Assembly (NCBI RefSeq): GCF_035762065.1
Contig: NZ_DASTPW010000050.1
Coordinates: 1 to 64,000 of the forward strand
Reading direction: 5' to 3'
From: Methylibium sp035762065
Lineage (GTDB): Bacteria; Pseudomonadota; Gammaproteobacteria; Burkholderiales; Burkholderiaceae_C
Length of the DNA: 64,000 bases
A program made the translations under genes and the position numbers. Under the pieces are notes generated by a model that was not told the origin of the DNA, searched no databases, and saw only the letters and a list, made by a program, of their open reading frames with translations. Positions 8,571 through 18,611 of the stretch are shown piece after piece (the first letter of the stretch is position 1; each line of letters begins with the position of its first letter).

Positions 8571-9947
8571 ATGAATCCACCCGCTGCTCCCCTGCCCGAC
8601 CGGATCGGCAAGTACCGCGTGCTCGGCAAGCTCGGCGAAGGCGCGACGAGTGAAGTCTTCCTCTGCCGCGACGACTTCAACGCGCGCGACGTCGCCGTCA
8701 AGCGCGTGCGCGCGCACGCGGTCGACGCCGACGACGAGGCGCTGCAGGCGCGCTTTTTCGCGGCCGAGGCCGCGCTGGTCGGCCGGCTGCAGCATCCGAA
8801 CGTCGTGCCGATCTACGACGCGGTGGTCGACGACGAAGGCTCCTACGTGGTGATGGAGTACGTCGCCGGCACGACGCTGCGGCCCTACTGCCGGCCCGAT
8901 GCGCTGCTGCCGCTCGACCAGGTGGTGGAAATCGGCTTCAAGTGCGCGATGGCGCTCGGCTACGTCTCGCGCCAGGGGCTGATCCACCGCGACGTGAAGC
9001 CGGCCAACCTGCTCGCGCGGCTGGCCAGCGCGCCGCAGGCGGCTTCGCCGACAGCGACCGGCGGGGGCGCCGCGCCGCCGCAGATCATCGACGTGAAGGT
9101 CAGCGACTTCGGCAGCGCGCTGAACCTGCGCGCCGACACGACGCAGATCTTCCGCGTCGGCTCGCTGATCTACATGGCGCCCGAGCAGCTCGACGGCGCC
9201 AGCCTCGACGCGCGCGCCGACATCTATTCGCTCGGCGCGGTGCTCTACCACCTGATCGCCGGGCGGCCGCCGTTCGAGGCGCAAGCGCAGTCGGTGCTGA
9301 TGGCGCAGATCGTCACCGCCGAGCCGGCGCCGCTGGCCGGCCTGCGCCACGGTGTCGAGCCGGCCTTCGACGCGGTGATCCAGCGCGCGCTCGCGAAGAA
9401 GTCGGCCGATCGCTACAGCGGCTGGCCCGAGTTCGCGCAGGCGCTGTCGGCGCTGGTCGCGAACCGGCAGGTGCCGCGCGGCGACAGCCAGAGCGTGCTC
9501 GACTCCGAGCGCTTCACGCTGCTGCGCACGCTGGAGTTCTTCAGCGAGTTCGGCGACGTCGAGCTGTGGGAGGTCGTGCACCGCGCGGCCTGGCGGCGCT
9601 ACCCGGTCGATCACCTCATCTACCGGCGCGGCGAGGAGGGCAACACCTTCCACATCATCGCGGCCGGGGCGGTCGATGTGCATCGCGACGGCAAGCGCGT
9701 CGCCTTCCTCGGCGCCGGCACCTCGGTCGGCGAGATGGCCTACCTCGCGCCGAACCCCGAGCTGCGCCGGCACAGCACCGATGTCGCGGTGGTCGAGCCG
9801 GCGACGATGATCTCGTTCACGCCCGAATCCATGGCGCGGCTGAGCCCGAACTGCCGGCATCTGTTCGACGAGGCCTTCATCCGCGTGCTGGTGCGCCGGC
9901 TGCACGGCGCGCACGAAGCGCTGGCGCATCCGCGCCGCATCGCCTGA
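8571..9947 (+). CDS. Serine/threonine protein kinase fused to a cyclic-nucleotide-binding domain
   Basis: A 458-residue Hanks-type kinase. The glycine loop GEGATSEV is near residues 22-29, with catalytic K44, HRD at 139-141, DFG at 179-181 and APE at 203-205. About 20 extra low-complexity residues (Ala, Pro, Gly, Thr) are inserted between the catalytic loop N146 and the DFG motif, where the spacing is normally about ten. After the kinase domain (to about 300), a cNMP-binding-like domain follows (about 320-450; FHIIAAGAVDV and GEMAYLA match the CNB barrel). No membrane segment is visible, so this is a cytosolic kinase that may sense a nucleotide. Substrates are unknown. It is divergent from argS. 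Confidence 0.88.
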   Translation: MNPPAAPLPDRIGKYRVLGKLGEGATSEVFLCRDDFNARDVAVKRVRAHAVDADDEALQARFFAAEAALVGRLQHPNVVPIYDAVVDDEGSYVVMEYVAGTTLRPYCRPDALLPLDQVVEIGFKCAMALGYVSRQGLIHRDVKPANLLARLASAPQAASPTATGGGAAPPQIIDVKVSDFGSALNLRADTTQIFRVGSLIYMAPEQLDGASLDARADIYSLGAVLYHLIAGRPPFEAQAQSVLMAQIVTAEPAPLAGLRHGVEPAFDAVIQRALAKKSADRYSGWPEFAQALSALVANRQVPRGDSQSVLDSERFTLLRTLEFFSEFGDVELWEVVHRAAWRRYPVDHLIYRRGEEGNTFHIIAAGAVDVHRDGKRVAFLGAGTSVGEMAYLAPNPELRRHSTDVAVVEPATMISFTPESMARLSPNCRHLFDEAFIRVLVRRLHGAHEALAHPRRIA

Positions 9948-10087
9948 CGCGCCGGCGCGCGTGTTCGGCGGTTGCGGCCCGCGTCGGCTGCGGCCCGCCC
10001 CGAGGCGGCGTTGCTCCGCTTGCGGTGCCGCCGCGCGCCTGCTTCAATCGTCGCGGCCCCGCCCATCCCACCGCCCGAGGAGTCCCG

Positions 10088-10399
10088 ATGAACAAGCTGC
10101 TGATCACCGCCGCGCTCGCCGCCGCCTGCGCGCTGCCCGTGCAGGCGAACACCCACAAGGAAGCGCCGGACATGGCCCAGGACAAGGCCCCGACCGCGCA
10201 GCAGAACAAGATGACCCAGTGCAACAAGGACGCCGAAGGCAAGACCGGCGACGAGCGCAAGGCCTTCATGAAGACCTGCTTGGCGGCGAAGAAGCCGACC
10301 CAGCAGGACAAAATGAAAACCTGCAATGCCGACCCGAAGGCCAAGGAGCTCAAGGGCGACGAGCGCAAGGCATTCATGAAGTCCTGCCTGTCGGCTTGA
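10088..10399 (+). CDS. psiF: PsiF-repeat exported protein
   Basis: A 103-residue periplasmic protein with a cleavable signal (residues 1-20, ending VQAN). Two PsiF repeats follow, each containing CN, the shared block GDERKAFMK and a closing C; the first is around residues 42-68, the second around 76-103. E. coli PsiF is induced by phosphate starvation; its function is unknown. A GAGGAG ribosome binding site sits upstream. The last 26 bases overlap the end of the convergent LysR gene. Confidence 0.8.
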   Translation: MNKLLITAALAAACALPVQANTHKEAPDMAQDKAPTAQQNKMTQCNKDAEGKTGDERKAFMKTCLAAKKPTQQDKMKTCNADPKAKELKGDERKAFMKSCLSA

Positions 10400-11300
10400 C
10401 GCCCCAGTAGCCCGCGTCGCCGTAGGTCCGCTTCAGGAAATCGATCCACAGCCGCACCCGCAGCGGCAGGTGGCGGCGCTGCGGGAACACCGCGTGGATG
10501 CCGTTCGGCGGCGCGGCGAAGTCGTCGAGCAGCGAAACCAGCGCGCCCGCGCGCACCTCTGCCTCGACCTCCCACACGCTGCGCCACGCGATGCCGTGGC
10601 CGGCGACGCACCAGTCGTGCAGCACCTGGCCGTCGGAGCAGTCGATGCGGCCGGCCGGCCGCTGGTGCGTGAGCCGGCCTTCGACCACGAAAGCCCAGCC
10701 GCGCGCCTGGCTCGCGTTCGAGCTGAGCGACAGGCACTGGTGGCGCGCCAGCTCCTGCGGGTGGCGCGGCGTGCCGGCGCGCGCGAGGTAGCCCGGCGCC
10801 GCGACGCAGAGCCGGCGGTTGTCGGCCAATCGCACGCTGACCAGGCTCGAATCGGGCAGGTCGCCGACGCGCACCGCGCAGTCGAAGCCCTCGTGGACGA
10901 TGTCGGTGACGCGGTCGCTCAGGTTGAGCGAGACGCTGACCTCCGGATGCAGCCCGGCGAACACCGGCACCAGCGGCGCGACGTGCCGCCGCCCGAAGCC
11001 GGCCGGCGCGGTCAGCCGCAGATGGCCGCGCGCGCGCAGGCCGCCGGCGCTGACGCTGGCCTCGGCGTTCGCCAGTTCGGCGACGACGCGCTGCGCGTCC
11101 TCGAGGAAGGCGCTGCCCTCCGGCGTCAGGGTGATGCGCCGCGTGGTGCGCAGCAGCAGCTTGACGCCGAGCCGGGCTTCGAGCGCGTCGAGGCGCCGGC
11201 CGATCACCGCCGGCGCGACGCCTTCCGCTTTGGCCGTCGCCGCCAGGCTGCCGCGCGCCGCGACCGCGATGAAGGACTCGATCTGCTTGAGGCGATCCAT
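10374..11300 (-). CDS. LysR-family transcriptional regulator (divergent from aceB)
   Basis: A 308-residue LysR-type regulator with an N-terminal winged helix-turn-helix (about residues 1-60, RGSLAATAKAEGVAP) and a C-terminal periplasmic-binding-like effector domain. The start MDRLKQIESF is the standard family start. It is transcribed away from malate synthase with about 194 bases between the starts, the layout expected if it controls aceB, although the effector is unknown. The C-terminus overlaps the convergent psiF gene by 26 bases. Confidence 0.9.
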   Translation of the reverse strand: MDRLKQIESFIAVAARGSLAATAKAEGVAPAVIGRRLDALEARLGVKLLLRTTRRITLTPEGSAFLEDAQRVVAELANAEASVSAGGLRARGHLRLTAPAGFGRRHVAPLVPVFAGLHPEVSVSLNLSDRVTDIVHEGFDCAVRVGDLPDSSLVSVRLADNRRLCVAAPGYLARAGTPRHPQELARHQCLSLSSNASQARGWAFVVEGRLTHQRPAGRIDCSDGQVLHDWCVAGHGIAWRSVWEVEAEVRAGALVSLLDDFAAPPNGIHAVFPQRRHLPLRVRLWIDFLKRTYGDAGYWGVKPTGRTS

Positions 11301-11494
11301 CGTCGAGTGCCTGCCTGGAAAGACGTGATGGGCCCGGTCGGGCCGGCGATTATGTGCATCCAGGTCACGAATCAAGCATGGTCGCGGCGTGCAATCGCGG
11401 CGCTGTCGCCGCCTAAAGTTGCGGGCGCCACGACACCGCCGCCGTGCGTTCGCGCAGGCGCCGCGCCCACCTTCCGACGTACCAGGAGCCCGCC

Positions 11495-13093
<1,599 letters not shown>

Positions 13094-13120
13094 ACGCGCG
13101 GCAGGCGCGCCGCCCAGGAA

Positions 13121-13148
13121 AGCCGTGGCCGAGGCCACGGCTTTTTTT
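13121..13148 (+). terminator. Intrinsic terminator after aceB
   Basis: A near-perfect stem AGCCGTGGCC / GGCCACGGCT is followed at once by a run of T residues (13142-13148). It lies 28 bases after the aceB stop and is the strongest intrinsic terminator in the window. Confidence 0.9.
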
Positions 13149-13254
13149 CTTTCCGGCCGCTGCATCCGTGGCGTCGGCGCCGCCCGTAGTGCAGCCAACC
13201 GCCCGCAAGCCCGAGGTCAGAGGCGGACCCATCCTCTTCCATGGAGACCCGCTC

Positions 13255-14931
13255 ATGCATCGCAAGAATCTCATCGCTGCCGCGGCAGCGCTCGCCGTCG
13301 CCGCCAGCCTCGTCGCCTGTGGCGGCGACGACGATCCCGTGTCCGCCCCGGCCGGGCCCGTCGCCGTCGGCGACACCGTCGCCCTCACCGCCGGCGGGCG
13401 GCTCGTGTCGTTCAACCGCGCGACGCCGGCGACCGCGGTCGGCTCGATCGCCGTCACCGGCCTGGCCAGCGGCGAAACCCTGGTCGGCATCGACTACCGC
13501 CCGGCCGACGGCGCGCTCTACGGCCTGTCCAGCGGCGGCAGGCTCTACACGATTGCGCCCTCGACCGGCGTCGCGACGCTGAAATCGACGCTTGCGGCCG
13601 ACCCGGCCGACACCACCGCGCCGTTCACCGCGCTCGCCGGCACGCAGTTCGCGTTCGACTTCAATCCGGTCGCCGACCGGCTGCGCGTGATCGGCGATGC
13701 AGGCCAGAACCTGCGCATCAACGTCGACACCGGCGCGACCACCACCGACGGCGCGATCGCACTGGCCGGCGGTACCGCCAGCGTCACCGCGGCGGCCTAC
13801 ACGAACTCCTTCGCCGGGACGGCGACGACGCAGCTGTTCGACCTCGACCTCGCCGCCGGCGGCACGCTGTTCCTGCAGAACCCGCCGAACGACGGCACGC
13901 TGACCGCGCCGCTGCCGCTGGGCGTCACCGGCGCCGGCGCGGTCAACGGCTTCGACATCGACGCGCGCAACAACACCGGCTACGCGGCGCTGAGCGTGGG
14001 CGGCACGACCTCGCTGTACACGGTGAACCTCGCGACCGGCGCGGCAACCGTCGTCGCCGGCGGCGCGATCGCCGGCGGCGAGCCGATCCGCGGCCTCGCG
14101 CTCGTGCCGCCGGCCGCTGCGCCGAGCGTGATCGGCCTGACCCCGGCCAACCAGCTCGTCGCCTTCAGCCCCGCGGCGCCGAACACGCTGACCTCGACGG
14201 TCGCGGTCACCGGCCTGGGCGTCGGCGAGACGCTGATCGGCATCGACGTCCGTCCGCGCGACGGCCTGCTCTACGGCGTGACGCGCAACCCGACCAGCGG
14301 CGGGCGCATCTACACGATCGATCCGGCCACCGGCGCCGCGACCGTGCGTGCCGACCTGATCGCCAACCCGAGCGACACCGCCGACGGCAATGCGCCGTAC
14401 ACGGTGCTGGCCGGCAGCGTCTTCAGCGTCGACTTCAACCCGGCCGCCGACCGCCTGCGCATCGTCAGCGACACCGGCCAGAGCCTGCGCATCGCGGTCG
14501 AGACGGTGACCGGCGCGACGCCGGTGACCGCCGGCTGGACGATCACCGACGGCGACATCAACCGCGCGACGCCGGCCTCGGTGGTGGCCGCGGCCTACAC
14601 CAACAGCTTCGCCGGCACCGCGACGACGCAGCTGTTCGACCTCGACACCAACAGCGACGTGCTCGCGCTGCAGAACCCGCCGAACGCCGGCACGCTGGTC
14701 GATCTGGGCCCGCTCGGCGTCGCGGTCGAGGGCACGGCCGGCTTCGACATCGCCGGCGGCGGCAACGGCCTCGCGCTGGCGGCGCTGCGCAGCGCGACCG
14801 TCGGGCCGTTCTCGCTGTACACGGTCAACCTCGCGACCGGCGCGGCGACGCTGCGCGGTGCCTCGGCCGCGGCCGCGCAGATCGGCGGCGCAGCGGGGCC
14901 GGCGCTGATCGACCTGGCGATCCGCTACTGA
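13255..14931 (+). CDS. DUF4394 lipoprotein with two internal repeats
   Basis: A 558-residue protein. The lipobox LVACGG places the lipidated cysteine at residue 22, so the mature protein is membrane anchored. Two homologous halves follow (about 40-285 and 293-555); both repeat VTGL..GETL.GID.RP, FDFNP/VDFNP.ADRLR, AAYTNSFAGTATTQLFDLD and SLYTVNLATGAAT. This pattern matches DUF4394, a beta-propeller-like domain of unknown function. It is followed after 28 bases by an ECF sigma and its anti-sigma on the same strand, suggesting co-regulation. The start ATG directly precedes the signal peptide. Confidence 0.85.
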   Translation: MHRKNLIAAAAALAVAASLVACGGDDDPVSAPAGPVAVGDTVALTAGGRLVSFNRATPATAVGSIAVTGLASGETLVGIDYRPADGALYGLSSGGRLYTIAPSTGVATLKSTLAADPADTTAPFTALAGTQFAFDFNPVADRLRVIGDAGQNLRINVDTGATTTDGAIALAGGTASVTAAAYTNSFAGTATTQLFDLDLAAGGTLFLQNPPNDGTLTAPLPLGVTGAGAVNGFDIDARNNTGYAALSVGGTTSLYTVNLATGAATVVAGGAIAGGEPIRGLALVPPAAAPSVIGLTPANQLVAFSPAAPNTLTSTVAVTGLGVGETLIGIDVRPRDGLLYGVTRNPTSGGRIYTIDPATGAATVRADLIANPSDTADGNAPYTVLAGSVFSVDFNPAADRLRIVSDTGQSLRIAVETVTGATPVTAGWTITDGDINRATPASVVAAAYTNSFAGTATTQLFDLDTNSDVLALQNPPNAGTLVDLGPLGVAVEGTAGFDIAGGGNGLALAALRSATVGPFSLYTVNLATGAATLRGASAAAAQIGGAAGPALIDLAIRY

Positions 14932-14959
14932 GCGCACGCGGGCGGCAGAATCGCCCGCG

Positions 14960-15514
14960 ATGAACCGCCCCTCGCTCGCCGCCGATGGCTTCGACTACGA
15001 GTCTGCGCTCGAAGCCTGCGCCCGCGGCGAGCGCTTCGCGCTGCGTTCGATCTACGAGCGCGAGGCGCGCTGGCTGCTCGGCGTGGCGCAGCGCATCGTC
15101 AAGGACCGCGAGCTCGCGCAGGACGTCCTGCAGGAGGCCTTCCTGCTCGTCTGGCAGCGCGCCGCGAGCTACCAGCGCGCGCTCGGCTCGGGCCGTGGCT
15201 GGATCTACACGGTGGTGCGCCACCGCGCGCTCGACGAGCTGCGCCGCATGCGGCCCGAGCACGCGGCCGGCGACGACCTCGAAGCGATCGCCGATGCGCG
15301 CGTCGCGAACGCGCCGCCGCCCGAGGCCGATGCGTCCGAATCGATCGAGCGCTGCCTGCAGACGCTCGACGAGCGCAAGCGCCAGTGCATCCTGGAGGCC
15401 TTCGTCGAGGGCTACACGCACGAGCAGATCGCGCAACGCACCGCCACCCCGGTGGGCACGGTGAAGAGCTGGATCCGCCGCGGGCTGATCGCGCTGAAGG
15501 AGTGCCTCGGATGA
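14960..15514 (+). CDS. ECF-type RNA polymerase sigma factor
   Basis: A 184-residue sigma factor with region 2 (about residues 25-95, including DVLQEAFLLVWQRA and HRALDELRR) and region 4 (about 120-180, helix-turn-helix THEQIAQRTATPVGTVKSW). Regions 1 and 3 are absent, as in ECF factors. It lies downstream of a DUF4394 lipoprotein and upstream of an anti-sigma gene. No extra C-terminal domain is seen. Confidence 0.92.
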   Translation: MNRPSLAADGFDYESALEACARGERFALRSIYEREARWLLGVAQRIVKDRELAQDVLQEAFLLVWQRAASYQRALGSGRGWIYTVVRHRALDELRRMRPEHAAGDDLEAIADARVANAPPPEADASESIERCLQTLDERKRQCILEAFVEGYTHEQIAQRTATPVGTVKSWIRRGLIALKECLG

Positions 15515-15557
15515 GCGGCGAGAGTTTCCCGAGCGCGAATTCCCACTCGCGGGGACC

Positions 15558-15595
15558 GGCATGGGCCACGAAGGGCCCCCTTCGTGGCCCATGCC
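15558..15595. repeat. Perfect 18-bp inverted repeat between sigma and anti-sigma genes
   Basis: The arms GGCATGGGCCACGAAGGG and CCCTTCGTGGCCCATGCC are perfect complements separated by only CC. In RNA this would form an 18-bp hairpin, ending 7 bases before the anti-sigma start. No T tract follows, so it is not a classical terminator. It may tune translation of the anti-sigma, or be a palindromic mobile repeat. Confidence 0.75.
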
Positions 15596-15602
15596 GTAGG
15601 GG

Positions 15603-16328
15603 GTGCCCGTGATCCCGGCCGAACCCGACGAGCGCAGCGCCCAGGCCGGCGAGTACGTGCTCGGCACGCTCGATGCGGCCGAGCGCGTCGAGATCGAGCG
15701 CGCCTTGCCGCAGGACGCCGCGCTGCGCGCCGAGGTCTACCGCTGGCAGGACCGGCTGCTCGGGCTCGTGCGGCGCGTCGCGGCGGTGGAGCCGCGTGCG
15801 GGTGGCTGGGCGGCGATCGAAGCACGGCTCGGCGAACCTGCCACCTCCGCCCCGGCGACGCCGGCCGCGAACGATCCGCTGTGGCAGCGGCTGCGGCGCT
15901 GGCAGCTGGCCGGCGGCGCGGCGCTCGCGGCGTCGATCGTGCTCGGCGCACTGCTGGTCGGCCGCGTCGGCGCGCCGCCGGCGCCCGATCGCTACCTTGC
16001 GGTGCTCCAGGCTCCGGGCGGCGCGCGCGACACCGGCTGGATCGTCGAAGTGACCGCCGGCCGCACGGTGAAGCTGCTGCCGGTCGCCACCACCGCCGCC
16101 GCGCCGGCCGGCCGCACGCTGCAGTTCTGGACCAAGCCGCAGGGCGCAGCCGGGCCGACCTCGCTCGGCCTGGTGCGTGCGAACGAGGCGGTCGAGCTGC
16201 CGGTCGAGCGCCTGCCGGCAGTCGAGGCGCAGCAACTGTTCGAGCTGACGCTCGAGCCCGAAGGCGGCTCGACGATCGGCCGGCCGACCGGCCCGATCCT
16301 CTACGTCGGCAGCACGGTCAAGCTGTAG
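15603..16328 (+). CDS. RskA-type anti-sigma factor
   Basis: A 241-residue protein with an N-terminal cytoplasmic sigma-binding segment (EYVLGTLDAAERVEIERAL, about residues 17-35), one membrane helix (about 100-118, AGGAALAASIVLGALLVG) and a periplasmic C-terminal RskA-like domain (about 125-241). It lacks a zinc-binding HxxxCxxC. It would hold the preceding ECF sigma inactive. The start is GTG at 15603 or 15609. The 88-base gap from the sigma gene contains an 18-bp perfect hairpin, unusual for such a pair. Confidence 0.88.
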   Translation: MPVIPAEPDERSAQAGEYVLGTLDAAERVEIERALPQDAALRAEVYRWQDRLLGLVRRVAAVEPRAGGWAAIEARLGEPATSAPATPAANDPLWQRLRRWQLAGGAALAASIVLGALLVGRVGAPPAPDRYLAVLQAPGGARDTGWIVEVTAGRTVKLLPVATTAAAPAGRTLQFWTKPQGAAGPTSLGLVRANEAVELPVERLPAVEAQQLFELTLEPEGGSTIGRPTGPILYVGSTVKL

Positions 16329-16507
16329 CGGCCGCGCTTCGTCGCGGCGATGCCGTGCTCCGTCGCAAGGACGCGGCGCTGCCGGGTCGCATCGCTACAT
16401 TCCACGGCGGCGCCGACGCGGCGCTTCTCCAACTTCCGTTGCCCGCGCGGCCATCGCCGCCACCGGGTCCCCTGGCCGCGGCCACCGCCGCCCGATGGAG
16501 TCTCGAC

Positions 16508-18568
16508 GTGAACCTGCACAGTGCCTTCCGCCTCGGCGTTCTCGCCGCCCTTCCCAGCCTGCTCGCCCTCGGCCTCGTGACGGCCGGCCACGCGACCGAC
16601 GCGGGCCGCCCCGGGGCGCCGACCTCCGGCATCGACGCCCCCTTCGTCGACCCTTCCGTGCGGGTGCAGGACGACTTCTTCCGCCACGTCAACGGCGGCT
16701 GGCTCGCGAAGACGCCGATCCCGGCCGACCGGCCAAGCACCGGCGCCTTTCTCCAGATCCACGAAACGACGCAGCTACAGCTGCGCGCGCTGATCGAGCA
16801 GGCCGCGGCCCGCGCCGACGGCCCGCGCACCCGGCAGATCGGCGATCTGTACGCGAGCTTTCTCGACGAGGCCGCGATCGAGAAGCTCGGCGCCGGGCCG
16901 ATCGAGGCCGAGATGAAGCGCATCGACGCGATCGACGATCGCCGGGCGCTCGTCGCGCATTTCGGTCGCGCGCTGCAGGTGGGCGCCGGCGCGCCGATGA
17001 GCTTCGAGATCAACCAGGACGCCAGGGATTCGACGCGCTACCGCGCCTACGTCAACCAGTCGGGCCTCGGCCTGCCCGACCGGGACTACTACCTGAAGGA
17101 AGACGACGCGCGCTTCAGGGACGTGCGCACGCAGTACCGCGGCTACATCGCGAAGCTGCTGGCGCTCGTCGGCGAGACCGACACCGAGGCGAAGGCCCGC
17201 GCCATCCTGGCGCTGGAGACCGAGCTTGCGCGCGCGCAGTGGACGCGCGTCGAGCTGCGCGACCCGGTCAAGGCCTACAACCCGATGGACGTCAAGCAGC
17301 TGATGGCGCTGGCGCCGCAGATCGACTGGCCCGGCTTCGTCGGCGCCGCGGGCGCGGCGGGCAAGGCCGACGTGCTGGTCGTCGGGCAGCCGAGCTACCT
17401 GAAGGCGCTGTCGGAGCAGCTCGCGAGCGCGCCGCTGCCGGTGTGGAAGGCCTACGCGAAGCTGCGCTACGCCGGCGCGATGGCGCCCTTTCTCGGCCGC
17501 GACTTCGTCGACGCGCGCTTCGCCTTCGTCGGCACCGTGCTCAGCGGCACGCCCGAGAACCAGCCGCGCTGGAAGCGCGGGGTCGCGCTGGTGGAGGAGT
17601 CGCTCGGCGAGGGACTGGGCCAGCTCTATGTCGCGAAGCACTTCCCGCCCGAGCACAAGGCGCGCATGGAAAAGCTGGTCGGCAACCTGATGCGGGCCTA
17701 CCGGCAAAGCCTCGAACAGCTCGACTGGATGGGGCCGGCCACGAAGAAGGAAGCGCAGGCCAAGCTCGCGACCTTCGTGCCGAAGATCGGCTACCCGACG
17801 AAGTGGATCGACTACGACGCGCTGGCGATCCGGCGCGACGACCTCGTCGGCAACGTCGAGCGCGCGCGGCGCTTCGAGCATGCGCGGCAGGTCGCGAAGC
17901 TGGGCAAGCCGGTCGATCGCGACGAGTGGCTCATGACGCCGCAGACGGTCAACGCCTACTACAACCCCTCGCTCAACGAGATCGTGTTCCCGGCGGCGAT
18001 CCTGCAGCCGCCGTTCTTCGACGCGGCGGCCGACGAGGCGGTCAACTACGGCGGCATCGGCGCGGTGATCGGTCACGAGATCAGCCACGGCTTCGACGAC
18101 GAGGGCAGCCAGTACGACGCTCAGGGCAACCTGCGCGACTGGTGGACCAAGGAGGACCGTGCGCGCTTCGTCGCGAAGACGCGGCGACTGGTCGAGCAGT
18201 ACGGCGCCTTCGAGCCGGTGCCCGGCTACCGGCTCAACGGCGAGCAGACGCTCGGCGAGAACATCGCCGACAACTCCGGGCTCGAGGCGGCGTGGAAGGG
18301 CTGGCAGCTGTCGCTCGGCGGCAAGCCGGCGCCGGTGATCGACGGCCTCGGCGGCGCGCAGCGCTTCTTCTACGGCTTCGCGCAGGTGTGGCGCGGCAAG
18401 GCGCGCGAGGCGGCGATGGTCCAGCAGGTGAAGGCCGGCGTGCATTCGCTGCCCGAGTACCGGGTCAACGGCACGGTGCGCAACCACCCGACGTTCTACA
18501 CGACCTTCGGCGTCAAGCCGGGCGACGCGATGTACCTGCCGCCGGAGCAGCGCGTCTCGATCTGGTGA
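16508..18568 (+). CDS. pepO: M13-family zinc metallopeptidase (PepO/neprilysin type)
   Basis: A 686-residue exported endopeptidase. The signal peptide covers residues 1-30. The zinc site is HEISH at 523-527, with third ligand E584 in the ENIAD motif and D588 behind it, all intact. The C-terminal VNGTVRN and final W match M13 enzymes. It probably degrades peptides in the periplasm. The start is a GTG preceded by GGAG; no ATG suits the signal peptide. Confidence 0.93.
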   Translation: MNLHSAFRLGVLAALPSLLALGLVTAGHATDAGRPGAPTSGIDAPFVDPSVRVQDDFFRHVNGGWLAKTPIPADRPSTGAFLQIHETTQLQLRALIEQAAARADGPRTRQIGDLYASFLDEAAIEKLGAGPIEAEMKRIDAIDDRRALVAHFGRALQVGAGAPMSFEINQDARDSTRYRAYVNQSGLGLPDRDYYLKEDDARFRDVRTQYRGYIAKLLALVGETDTEAKARAILALETELARAQWTRVELRDPVKAYNPMDVKQLMALAPQIDWPGFVGAAGAAGKADVLVVGQPSYLKALSEQLASAPLPVWKAYAKLRYAGAMAPFLGRDFVDARFAFVGTVLSGTPENQPRWKRGVALVEESLGEGLGQLYVAKHFPPEHKARMEKLVGNLMRAYRQSLEQLDWMGPATKKEAQAKLATFVPKIGYPTKWIDYDALAIRRDDLVGNVERARRFEHARQVAKLGKPVDRDEWLMTPQTVNAYYNPSLNEIVFPAAILQPPFFDAAADEAVNYGGIGAVIGHEISHGFDDEGSQYDAQGNLRDWWTKEDRARFVAKTRRLVEQYGAFEPVPGYRLNGEQTLGENIADNSGLEAAWKGWQLSLGGKPAPVIDGLGGAQRFFYGFAQVWRGKAREAAMVQQVKAGVHSLPEYRVNGTVRNHPTFYTTFGVKPGDAMYLPPEQRVSIW

Positions 18569-18611
18569 AGAGTCGCCCGCGCGGGTCGGCATTTCTAGAA
18601 TGCCGGCCCGC

